A DNA stretch of 25,426 nucleotides, from NCBI GenBank assembly GCA_964503355.1, contig CAZCZS010000016.1, positions 1 through 25,426 on the forward strand. Reading direction: 5' to 3'. Shown piece after piece: positions 7,938-15,646 of this stretch. Numbering within the stretch: position 1 is the stretch's first letter; the number at the start of each line of letters is the position of its first letter. The position numbers and the translations under genes were made by a program. Under the pieces are notes generated by a model. It saw only the letters and a program-made list of their open reading frames with translations. It searched no databases and was not told the origin of the DNA. Source of the DNA: Mesoaciditoga sp964503355. GTDB lineage: Bacteria; Thermotogota; Thermotogae; Mesoaciditogales; Mesoaciditogaceae.

Positions 7938-7992
7938 CGTTGAAAAAAAGAAAAGGAAAAATTCATTCCATTAATTTTTCTTTTCAATACGT
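7938..7992. repeat. Imperfect AT-rich inverted repeat
   Basis: GAAAAGGAAAAATT (7950-7963) pairs with AATTTTTCTTTTC (7973-7985) with one bulged base. The arms extend outwards through TTGAAAA/TTTTCAA to ACGT on both sides. It lies between the lemA terminator and the aldolase gene. It could be a second weak terminator or a 5' leader structure; no function is shown. Confidence 0.4.
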
Positions 7993-8080
7993 TGATTTTT
8001 CGGATCTTTAAAAGATTTCAATTAAGTGAGTTTGTTTGACGTTATGATATACTTTTGTTCGAGTGAAAGGAGGATTTGAC

Positions 8081-9025
8081 ATGTATGTGAAGAACACGAA
8101 AGAGATATTGGATAAGGCAAATGAAGGTTATTACGGTGTGGGTGCATTCAACATCAACGATTTGGAGTTTTTGCAGGCGATAATAGATGCCGCTGTGGAG
8201 AAGAAATCGCCTGTCATAATTGAAACGAGTGAAGGTGCCATGTCCTACGCTGGGAACGGTGATTTCAAAAGGGGAGCGAGGATCTTGGCGGAAATGGTAA
8301 AAGAATTCGCCGAAGATGCGCCGGTACCGGTTGCCCTTCATTTGGATCATGGCCATGACATGGATCACGTGGTTGCCGCAATTCAGGCGGGTTATTCTTC
8401 TGTCATGATAGATGCTTCCGCGAAGCCTTACGAGGAGAATCTCAACCTTACCGCTGAGATTGTGAAAGTGGCACACGCGGCGGGGATATCGGTTGAAGCC
8501 GAACTCGGCAGGCTCGTTGGCATCGAAGATAACGTTTCCGTTTCGGAAAGAGATGCGACACTTGTGGATCCAAACGAAGCGAAAGATTTTGTCGAGCGCA
8601 CTGGTGTTGATTTTTTGGCACCGGCCATAGGAACGAGTCACGGCGCTTTCAAGTTCAAAGGCGAAGCGAAGTTGGATTTTGAGAGGTTGAAAAAGGTTAA
8701 AGAGCTAACCAACTTACCGCTCGTTCTTCATGGCGCTTCTACCGTTCTCAAAAGATACGTTGATTTGGCGAACGAATACGGGGCGGACATTCAAGGAGCA
8801 AAAGGAGTACCTTACGAGGTGTTGAAGGAAGCCGTAAAATACGGAATCAACAAGGTTAACACCGATACAGATTTAAGGGTGGCATTTGTGGCCGAACTCC
8901 GAAAGGTTTTACACGATGATAAATCTCAGATAGATCCTCGAAAACTTTTCAAGCCGGCTATGGCAGCCATAAAAGAAGTGGTCATGGAAAGAATGGAAGT
9001 TTTGGGTTCTGTTGGAAAAGCCTGA
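8081..9025 (+). CDS. fba: Class II fructose-1,6-bisphosphate aldolase
   Basis: The 314-residue (beta/alpha)8 enzyme cleaves fructose-1,6-bisphosphate to dihydroxyacetone phosphate and glyceraldehyde-3-phosphate using zinc, in cytosolic glycolysis and gluconeogenesis. Readable active site: D89 and H90 in LHLDHGHD, E141 in VEAELG, H187 in GTSHGAFK, H217 in LVLHGAST, and NTDTD (259-263) for phosphate binding. Length is normal for the shorter class II aldolases; tagatose-bisphosphate aldolase is the main alternative. The start is ATG 8081, 7 bases after AAAGGAGG; a GTG at 8063 precedes that site. A TATGATATACT stretch at 8043-8053 may hold the -10 box. It is followed 30 bases later by acetate kinase. 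Confidence 0.93.
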   Translation: MYVKNTKEILDKANEGYYGVGAFNINDLEFLQAIIDAAVEKKSPVIIETSEGAMSYAGNGDFKRGARILAEMVKEFAEDAPVPVALHLDHGHDMDHVVAAIQAGYSSVMIDASAKPYEENLNLTAEIVKVAHAAGISVEAELGRLVGIEDNVSVSERDATLVDPNEAKDFVERTGVDFLAPAIGTSHGAFKFKGEAKLDFERLKKVKELTNLPLVLHGASTVLKRYVDLANEYGADIQGAKGVPYEVLKEAVKYGINKVNTDTDLRVAFVAELRKVLHDDKSQIDPRKLFKPAMAAIKEVVMERMEVLGSVGKA

Positions 9026-9055
9026 TAAAGCTTAATAACGTTGGAGGTGGAGATT

Positions 9056-10261
9056 TTGAAAGTACTCGTCATAAACTCTGGAAGCTCTTCTCTCAAGTAT
9101 CAGCTCTTCGACATGAATGGTGAATCCGTTTTGTGTAGTGGAATAGTCGAAAGGATAAAACTCGATGGTTCCAGGCTCATTCATAAAGTTAATTCAAAAA
9201 AATACACCGTTGAAACCCCAGTTAAAGATCACAAGGTCGCGTTGGAAATAGTTCTAAACACCCTAACTGATCCAGAAAAAGGCGTGATCGCTTCAATGGA
9301 TGAAATAGATGCCGTGGGACATAGAGTTGTGCATGGAGGGGAAACATTTTCGGGTTCGGTTCTCATAGATGAAAAGGTTATGAAAGCGTTGGAAGATAAC
9401 GTCGAGCTCGCACCTCTTCACAATCCACCGAATATAATGGGTATCGTTGCGGCCCAGGAACTTCTTCCCAATGTTCCTCAAGTAGGCGTTTTCGATACGG
9501 CTTTTCATCAGACGTTACCGGAAAAAGCCTATCTTTATGCCATTCCGATGAAGTATTACAAAAAATACAAGATAAGAAGATACGGTTTTCACGGAACCTC
9601 TCATTTCTACGTTTCAAGAAGGGCAGCCGAAATTTTGAGAGAGCCCGTCGAGAATTTGAAGATAATAACCTGCCACATAGGAAATGGAGCATCCATTACC
9701 GCCGTGAAATACGGTAAAAGTATCGACACCTCGATGGGATTCACTCCGCTTGAAGGGCTTGTGATGGGTACCAGATCTGGAGATTTAGATCCGGCCATAG
9801 TTACCTTCATTCAAGATAAAGAAAAGCTAACTTTTCAACAGGTGAATGACATTCTCAACAAACAAAGCGGAGTTTATGGTCTCACAAACGGTTTTAGCAG
9901 TGACATGAGAGATATAGAAGACGCTGCGCTTGAAGGAACAAACGAATTGGCGAAGATCGCTTTGGACATATACGATTATCGCATTGCGAAATACGTTGGT
10001 GCGTACGCAGCGGCGATGAACGGTGTGGATGCGATAGTGTTCACTGGTGGGGTTGGAGAGAACTCTCCTTACACTCGAAAAGATGTTTGTTCTTACCTTG
10101 AATTCCTTGGTGTGCATGTTGATGAGCAAAAGAACGACATGCGTGGCAAAGAAGAGATCATCTCGAGTGAAGATTCAAAAGTGAAAGTCATAGTTGTTCC
10201 AACGAACGAGGAGTTGGTTATAGCTAGAGACACGAAAAAGATAGTGGAAAGTTTGAATTGA
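9056..10261 (+). CDS. ackA: Acetate kinase
   Basis: The 401-residue product has the normal length and sequence of AckA, which makes ATP from acetyl phosphate and ADP during fermentation. Landmarks: N7 in VINSGSSSLKYQ, R90 in VGHRVVHGGE, D148 in FDTAFH, H179 in FHGTSH, R240 in MGTRSGDLDP, the GGVGEN nucleotide loop (331-336) and E385 near the end. The start is TTG 9056, just after GGAGGTGG; the in-frame TTG 9041 precedes that site. It lies 30 bases after fba and 32 before the carbamoyltransferase, suggesting one transcript that pairs glycolysis with substrate-level phosphorylation. No phosphotransacetylase is in the window. Confidence 0.96.
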   Translation: MKVLVINSGSSSLKYQLFDMNGESVLCSGIVERIKLDGSRLIHKVNSKKYTVETPVKDHKVALEIVLNTLTDPEKGVIASMDEIDAVGHRVVHGGETFSGSVLIDEKVMKALEDNVELAPLHNPPNIMGIVAAQELLPNVPQVGVFDTAFHQTLPEKAYLYAIPMKYYKKYKIRRYGFHGTSHFYVSRRAAEILREPVENLKIITCHIGNGASITAVKYGKSIDTSMGFTPLEGLVMGTRSGDLDPAIVTFIQDKEKLTFQQVNDILNKQSGVYGLTNGFSSDMRDIEDAALEGTNELAKIALDIYDYRIAKYVGAYAAAMNGVDAIVFTGGVGENSPYTRKDVCSYLEFLGVHVDEQKNDMRGKEEIISSEDSKVKVIVVPTNEELVIARDTKKIVESLN

Positions 10262-10293
10262 ATGATTTCAAGCTTTTGAAAGGGGGAAGCACG

Positions 10294-11226
10294 ATGATAG
10301 ATTTAAAGGGAAGGAATATAGTCAGCATAGACGATCTAAGCAGAGAAGAACTCCTTCAATTGATAGACACTGCGATGAGGCTTAAAGATGAGTTGTATGT
10401 TGGTCAAAGCCATGAGGTTCTACACGCTAAGACGTTGGGAATGATATTTGAAAAACCTTCCTTGAGAACGAGAGTCGCATTTGAAACGGCGATGACACAA
10501 TTGGGAGGCCACGCCATATATTTAGGGCCCAACGATATAAAGCTTGGAAAAAGGGAAACGACAGAAGACATCGCGCGAGTACTTTCCAGTATGGTGGACG
10601 TTGTGATGGCGAGGGTGTTTGCCCATAAAACGGTTGAAGATCTGGCGAAATATTCGAAAGTACCGGTTATAAACGCCTTGTCCGATTTTGAACATCCAAC
10701 TCAAATCGTGGGTGACATGTTAACCATAAAGGAAAAATTCGGTGGTTTTCACGGCTTGAAACTCGCCTTTATAGGAGACGGCAACAACGTAGCCCATTCT
10801 TTGATGCTGGCAGGTGCAAAATTGGGAATGCATGTGGTTGTGGCTTCTCCGAAAGGATATGAACCATCTTCAAAGATCTTGAACAGATGTGCCGAGATCT
10901 CGAAAGAAACGGGTGCAAAAGTTGAAGCCATCAACGATCCCAACGAAGCGGCCGATAACGCCGATGTCGTTTACACCGATGTGTGGGCATCTATGGGTCA
11001 AGAGGATGAAGCGGAAGAGAGGAAAAAGATATTCGCTTCCTATCAAGTGAATGCGAAGTTGATGTCATTTGCCAAATCCACGGCCATTTTCATGCACTGT
11101 TTGCCCGCTCATTATGGAGACGAAGTTACCGAAGAAGTTGGACATGGCCCGCAAAGTGTGATCTTCCAAGAGGCGGAAAACAGGCTTCATTCCATAAAAG
11201 CCATGCTCGTTCACGTTACAAGATGA
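10294..11226 (+). CDS. argF: Ornithine carbamoyltransferase
   Basis: The 310-residue cytosolic enzyme joins carbamoyl phosphate and ornithine to citrulline in arginine biosynthesis, or runs in reverse in arginine catabolism. The carbamoyl phosphate loop is SLRTR (56-60), followed by HPTQ (134-137). The ornithine-side residues are D229 and SMG (233-235), and HCLPAH (268-273) carries the catalytic Cys. SMG and HCLP separate it from aspartate carbamoyltransferase. The start is ATG 10294 after GGGGGAAG; an upstream in-frame TTG (10258) overlaps ackA and lacks a site. No other arg gene, arginine deiminase or carbamate kinase lies nearby, so direction of use is open. Last gene of the fba-ackA-argF run. 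Confidence 0.94.
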   Translation: MIDLKGRNIVSIDDLSREELLQLIDTAMRLKDELYVGQSHEVLHAKTLGMIFEKPSLRTRVAFETAMTQLGGHAIYLGPNDIKLGKRETTEDIARVLSSMVDVVMARVFAHKTVEDLAKYSKVPVINALSDFEHPTQIVGDMLTIKEKFGGFHGLKLAFIGDGNNVAHSLMLAGAKLGMHVVVASPKGYEPSSKILNRCAEISKETGAKVEAINDPNEAADNADVVYTDVWASMGQEDEAEERKKIFASYQVNAKLMSFAKSTAIFMHCLPAHYGDEVTEEVGHGPQSVIFQEAENRLHSIKAMLVHVTR

Positions 11227-11247
11227 GCGATAGGAGAACGATTTGGT

Positions 11248-11278
11248 AAACGGCCACTTCACGCGGCCGTTTGCTTTT
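11248..11278 (+). terminator. Terminator after argF
   Basis: AAACGGCC (11248-11255) pairs with GGCCGTTT (11265-11272) around a 9-base loop, followed by GCTTTT. The stem is GC-rich but the U-tract is interrupted. It lies between convergent argF and the pilin gene and could serve both. Confidence 0.7.
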
Positions 11279-11283
11279 GAAGT

Positions 11284-11688
11284 TCACCAGTATTTTCCCA
11301 GTTTTAAAGAAAGCATTGGTTTATTGTTATTTGTGGCATTAACACTTGAAAGAACTTTTTGAACATCTGAAGCATTTACATCATTTCCTGTGTACCAAAC
11401 GTAAAGATTGACTGTACTTGAATTATCTGAGATTTTGATTTTGAATTTTTCTAACTCTTTGTACAAAGTGGATGGGAAATAATTTTTTATGCTATTTATG
11501 GTTATGGTTGAATTGTGATCAATATAAAAATTGCTCATGGCCGCCTTTGCTATTTCTGAAAGATCTAAAGCCACAGTGGTAGCACGCGCATGCCTTATCG
11601 CATTTATTCCCACCGGTGTGACTGCACCGAGTAGTGCAGCTATCACCGCCATCACTATAAGAAGTTCGATAAGAGTAAAACCCTTCAT
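11284..11688 (-). CDS. Type IV pilin-like protein (prepilin)
   Basis: The 134-residue product begins MKGFTLIELLIVMAVIAALL: a 3-residue leader, the G3/F4 prepilin peptidase site, the conserved Glu at mature position 5, and a hydrophobic N-terminal helix that anchors the protein and packs in the pilus. The rest is a short globular domain rich in Asn and Ser with no cysteine pair. It is short for a major pilin, so it may be a minor pilin or secretion pseudopilin. The start is ATG 11688 with AAGGTGA upstream; the longer frame to 12069 only mirrors phoU. The coding sequence looks more AT-rich than its neighbours. It probably works with the PilB motor at 20280; other pilus genes are elsewhere. Confidence 0.9.
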   Translation of the reverse strand: MKGFTLIELLIVMAVIAALLGAVTPVGINAIRHARATTVALDLSEIAKAAMSNFYIDHNSTITINSIKNYFPSTLYKELEKFKIKISDNSSTVNLYVWYTGNDVNASDVQKVLSSVNATNNNKPMLSLKLGKYW

Positions 11689-11718
11689 GCTATCACCTTC
11701 TTTTTTGTATTCATATGT

Positions 11719-11724
11719 ATTATA
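11719..11724 (-). promoter_or_regulatory. -10 box of the pilin gene
   Basis: A perfect TATAAT reads on the minus strand about 30 bases before the pilin ATG. No good -35 is visible at 16-18 bases. It faces away from the phoU promoter, so the region 11689-11778 is a shared divergent control region. Confidence 0.5.
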
Positions 11725-11729
11725 CTCTT

Positions 11730-11760
11730 TTGATGTAAAAATATTTTTGAATGATATAAT
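11730..11760 (+). promoter_or_regulatory. Promoter of the phoU-lpt-dnaB-tmk unit
   Basis: TTGATG (11730-11735) and a perfect TATAAT (11755-11760) are 19 bases apart, ending 18 bases before the phoU GTG. The -35 is partial and spacing is long; the -10 is convincing. Confidence 0.5.
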
Positions 11761-11778
11761 ATTTTTTGAGGTGGTAGA

Positions 11779-12393
11779 GTGATTCCAAAAGATTTGATCA
11801 AATCTTACAGAGAATCGGTTATGAAATTCGGTCGCTTTGTGGAAGACATGTTTGATAGATCTGTCTACGCGTTGGTGGATAGAAATGCCGGCATGGCAAG
11901 AGAAGTCATAGAAGATGACAAGTTGGCGGATAAGATGAGAGACGAACTGAACGAGAAGACCATTTTCATGATAGGTGAATACGCGCCGGTGGGCAAACAA
12001 CTCGTTGAAAGTGTGAATGGATTTATCTTGGAAAACGCATTGGAAATGATAGGAGATAAATCCGTTCAAATAGCCGTGGAAACTTTAAAACTTCTAAAGG
12101 AACCTGCCTTGAAACCGTTGATAGATTTGCCAAAAATGGCTTCCACCGCCGAAAAGATGATAAGAATGAGTTTGGAAATTTACAAGGATGAAAACAATTC
12201 GTCCGTCGTAGAAGAACTGTTGAAAATGGAAGAGTACGTGGATGAACTTGACATATCTATAGAAGATGAATTGAGATTGTACATGATGGAATCACCTAAA
12301 AACGTCAACAGAGCTTTGAGTCTAATCTTCATATCCAAGCATATAGAAGATATCGCAGATCTTTGTTTGAAGGTTATTCCGAAACCCGCTTGA
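11779..12393 (+). CDS. phoU: PhoU-like protein
   Basis: The 204-residue all-helical cytoplasmic protein has two repeated three-helix halves with the E/D-x-x-x-D type metal-binding pattern (EDDKLADKMRDELN in the first half, EEYVDELDISIEDEL in the second) and a C-terminal SKHIEDIADLCLK helix. PhoU proteins link phosphate transport by PstSCAB to the PhoR/PhoB system and to metal or (p)ppGpp-related control. No pst, phoR or phoB gene is adjacent, so here it heads an envelope and replication operon instead. The start is GTG 11779, just after GAGGTGG. Its stop lies 17 bases before the lpt fusion start. The family call is good; the regulatory partner is unknown. Confidence 0.85.
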   Translation: MIPKDLIKSYRESVMKFGRFVEDMFDRSVYALVDRNAGMAREVIEDDKLADKMRDELNEKTIFMIGEYAPVGKQLVESVNGFILENALEMIGDKSVQIAVETLKLLKEPALKPLIDLPKMASTAEKMIRMSLEIYKDENNSSVVEELLKMEEYVDELDISIEDELRLYMMESPKNVNRALSLIFISKHIEDIADLCLKVIPKPA

Positions 12394-12410
12394 AGCTGGA
12401 GGTGCATTTT

Positions 12411-15400
12411 TTGAAAACCCTTTGCAAATACGTGTCCAAAGAATTCGTTCTGCCCTTTTTCGTCGGATTAGTTGGTTTTATAATATTTGTCAGCGTTGAA
12501 CTTTTATATCAGCTTTCCGACGTTATAGTGCAAAACCACGTTGGTTTTTGGAGTTTGTTGATCCTAGTTTACTACAATTTACCGGAGTTCATAGTGATGG
12601 GAATACCTGTGGGAGTGCTGTTGGCCATATTTTGGGAAATCTCGAATTTTTCAACCCGCAGAGAATTGATGGCATTTCAGGTTCACGGCATCAACTTGAA
12701 GAAGATCGTCATACCTTTTCTTTTGATGGGATTGGTACTCAGTGTCGGAACCTACCTCATCCAAGATTTTGTGGTACCGAATTACAATTCAAAGGCTTCC
12801 GAATATCTGCAAAAAGCCGTTTGGCGTTCTGGAATTCCACAGGTGAAAACCAACACCTTTTTCAAAGCTGGAGACAGTTATTTTTACGTGGAAAAATTCG
12901 ATCCCAACACGGAGAAATTCGAAGATGTTTTGATATACAAAGTCAATGGTGATGATTTCACGGTTACGTACGCGAAAAATGCCTATTTTCAAAAAGGAAA
13001 ATGGGTATTGAAGGATGGAAGAATTTACACGTTGAAAAACGGTCTTATGAACTTTGACATGAATTTCAAAACGATGAATTTGAACATAACAGAAGACATC
13101 GTGAGATTCATACGTTCTCAGAAAACGGCCAAATCGATGAGTTCAAGAGAACTTTTGAATCGTATAAAACTTTTCAAAAGGCTTGGTCTTGATCCGAGAA
13201 TTTACATAGTGGAGCTCAACACGAGGTTTGCCAACGCCATAGGGGCGTTGATAATCGCATTTTTAGGAGTGCCATTTTCCCTATTTTTTGGTATAAAGAG
13301 CAAATCTTGGGGCGTTATAATCACGTTCATCTTGGTGGTACTCTATCAAGGTTCCGGAGCGTGGCTGAGCGCTATGGGAAAGAACGGTCTGCTGTCACCG
13401 GTGATAGCTTCTTGGGCCCCGGATTTGATATTCGCCGCTTTGGGAGCAGCTTTTTTCTTACTTTTGGACAGTCGTTTGATGTTCAAGATAAAAGAATTTT
13501 TCGTGAAGATAATGCCCGTTCTCTTGGTGCTTTTCATATTCAGTGTGGGTGGAAGGACCTTTGGAGATCAGCTTTTCAAGATAATGGCCGGTCAATTAGA
13601 TGTCATTTCTGCCACCCAGATAGTCTACACCAAGGGAGTGGAAGTTAAATCCGCCAATTACACGGTCAGTGCGTCATCTTTGAAGATATTCTTCGATAAA
13701 TCGGGTGCTGCCACTTTGGCGTTATTTGAGGGAAACGTCGTTCTCATTCAAGGAAAAAGGAAGATCTCAGCTTCTTCACTACGGGTCGAACTGCAAAAAG
13801 ATACCGCTATAATGTACGATCTTCGCGGTGTTGAGAGGATTAAAAACGCCAAGGGAAAAGAACAAAACGTCTACTTTCATGGAAAAACCTCCGTGTACGA
13901 TACGCAAAGCGGAACGAGTGTGATAAGTCCCGGCTACATAACCACCTGTAAATTCGATCCACCTCATTACAAAATTCAAGCCGAAAGCATCTATCTGGTA
14001 CCTCAAGATCATTTGGTAGCCGATAACGTTGTACTTTACCTCTTCGGATTGCCAATTCTCTATCTTCCTCAGTATTACTACTCGTTGAGTGGTGGAAAAC
14101 AACCGATGGAAGTTTCTTTCAACCATTCTTCCACACAGGGATGGTACACGGCGGTTAAATTCAACTTTTCTCCTTCCAAAAATTTAAGTGGAGACGCTTA
14201 TTTTTCCACTTATGAAAAAGGTCCTTCTTCCCAAGGCTTTGACGTTAACGCAAAATTGGCGAGCATCCCTCTTTATTTTTCATATTCCAAAACGGTCCAA
14301 GATGGTGTTATCTCGAATGAAAATGTCAAATTTGGTGCTTCGATGAATTTTTCAAAATACAAGAGCGCGCTTTCTTACCAATCTGACGTCAAAGCCAACA
14401 CGCAAAACACGTCCTTTTCTTTGAATGGACCTTTAGGTGGTGGGGCTTTATCTTTGAAAGCACTTCAGTTCGTCAACGGACGGAGTCAAAAATACGAGTT
14501 CCCTTACTCGATAAAAGATCTGAAAAGCTCTTTTGGAAAGTTCAACGCAAACGGCAAATTGGTTGGAGATGGTGTTTTTTATCTTCCGACCAAAGATTTT
14601 TCGATTTCCAATTCGTTGAATGGCACTTTTTCCTTTCCTTTTAAGTTTATGACGTTAAAATCGGTGAACGGTAAATATGCTGGAAGTCTCTCGATCAAGT
14701 CAAAGACACCTCTGACTTATTCACTTTTCATGGATGCAAACTACGCGTTTGAACCATTTTCATACGATTTTTTGGGAAGCGCTTTGAATTTTTCCTACAG
14801 TGCGAAGACGGGCTTTGAAAAAGACAGCAACAACGCGGAACTTTCCGATCGATTCGCGGTCATTATGAAGACATCTCTTTCGAGAAATCTCTTAGGAGTG
14901 AAAACTTCTGTGGTACACACTTTGGTGGGAGTTGGTGGAAAGAACGTTTCTAAATTCGACACTCACAACTTTGAAAACAATTTGACATTTTCTTTGTCTT
15001 ACACTTTTCCATTCATACCTTTGAGCGCTTTTGGAAAGTTCTCATACGATTTCAACAACCTTTCCAATCCCTGGTCAAACATCGCCTTGACAACCTCTTC
15101 AAAATTCAAACTCTTTGATATCTCCAACGCTTTGAAAACGACGACGATAATAAAACCTTCATTTCAGCCCATAAACACGAAATTCGTTCTTGATTCAAAG
15201 TGGAAGGGTATTTCGTATCATGCTGAAACGCTCTACGATTACGGAGCGGGTAAACTCTCCGATATTTCAAGCAAATTAGGTGCGTCGATGGGAGAATTTC
15301 TATTTTTTTCAAACTTCAAATGGTCTTCCACTTTCGTGATAAGAAGCGATAATTTTTCCGTGGATAATTTGAATTTCGAAACGTCAGCGAACGTGAAGGA

Positions 15401-15635
15401 TTTGGGAATATCTCTATCTTCAAAGGGAAATTTCTCCAACGGACAATTGCAAAGTTTGAGTTTGAATTTTCTTAAAAGTTTGGATTGCTTGGGATTAAGG
15501 GGAAGTGTAAAAATCTCTCCTTCAAACGGCTTTAAAATATCCGATTTTTCCCTTACACTTTACATAACGGCTTTCCCAGAAAAGTACATTTCCGTTGATC
15601 CGGTAAACGGAAAATTCGGTTTTTCTTTCTTCTAA
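12411..15635 (+). CDS. LptF/LptG permease fused to an LptD/OstA-like outer-membrane barrel
   Basis: A single 1074-codon frame. Residues 1-355 form a YjgP/YjgQ (LptF/G) permease: three N-terminal helices (to about 105), a periplasmic beta-jellyroll (about 110-245) and three more helices (about 255-355). Residues 357-381 (basic MFKIKEFFVKI, then a hydrophobic run, then SVGG) look like a signal peptide. Residues about 386-555 are an OstA/LptA-like beta domain with the LptD hallmark TTCKFDPPHY (C513) and LPILYLPQYYY. The remainder is beta-strand-rich and ends in Phe, like an outer-membrane barrel. Known family role: extract glycolipid from the inner membrane and insert it in the outer. The start is TTG 12411, 6 bases after GGAGGTG. 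LptB and LptC are absent here. Whether the chain is cleaved is unknown. Confidence 0.85.
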   Translation: MKTLCKYVSKEFVLPFFVGLVGFIIFVSVELLYQLSDVIVQNHVGFWSLLILVYYNLPEFIVMGIPVGVLLAIFWEISNFSTRRELMAFQVHGINLKKIVIPFLLMGLVLSVGTYLIQDFVVPNYNSKASEYLQKAVWRSGIPQVKTNTFFKAGDSYFYVEKFDPNTEKFEDVLIYKVNGDDFTVTYAKNAYFQKGKWVLKDGRIYTLKNGLMNFDMNFKTMNLNITEDIVRFIRSQKTAKSMSSRELLNRIKLFKRLGLDPRIYIVELNTRFANAIGALIIAFLGVPFSLFFGIKSKSWGVIITFILVVLYQGSGAWLSAMGKNGLLSPVIASWAPDLIFAALGAAFFLLLDSRLMFKIKEFFVKIMPVLLVLFIFSVGGRTFGDQLFKIMAGQLDVISATQIVYTKGVEVKSANYTVSASSLKIFFDKSGAATLALFEGNVVLIQGKRKISASSLRVELQKDTAIMYDLRGVERIKNAKGKEQNVYFHGKTSVYDTQSGTSVISPGYITTCKFDPPHYKIQAESIYLVPQDHLVADNVVLYLFGLPILYLPQYYYSLSGGKQPMEVSFNHSSTQGWYTAVKFNFSPSKNLSGDAYFSTYEKGPSSQGFDVNAKLASIPLYFSYSKTVQDGVISNENVKFGASMNFSKYKSALSYQSDVKANTQNTSFSLNGPLGGGALSLKALQFVNGRSQKYEFPYSIKDLKSSFGKFNANGKLVGDGVFYLPTKDFSISNSLNGTFSFPFKFMTLKSVNGKYAGSLSIKSKTPLTYSLFMDANYAFEPFSYDFLGSALNFSYSAKTGFEKDSNNAELSDRFAVIMKTSLSRNLLGVKTSVVHTLVGVGGKNVSKFDTHNFENNLTFSLSYTFPFIPLSAFGKFSYDFNNLSNPWSNIALTTSSKFKLFDISNALKTTTIIKPSFQPINTKFVLDSKWKGISYHAETLYDYGAGKLSDISSKLGASMGEFLFFSNFKWSSTFVIRSDNFSVDNLNFETSANVKDLGISLSSKGNFSNGQLQSLSLNFLKSLDCLGLRGSVKISPSNGFKISDFSLTLYITAFPEKYISVDPVNGKFGFSFF

Positions 15636-15646
15636 GAGGTGAAAAG

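Noticed and set aside
8042..8641. 199-codon minus-strand open frame opposite fba
   Set aside because: A shadow of the aldolase gene. The sense strand has all catalytic motifs and the ribosome site.
11689..12069. N-terminal extension of the pilin frame to 262 codons on the minus strand
   Set aside because: It only mirrors phoU on the other strand. The prepilin leader with its ribosome site marks the true start at 11688.
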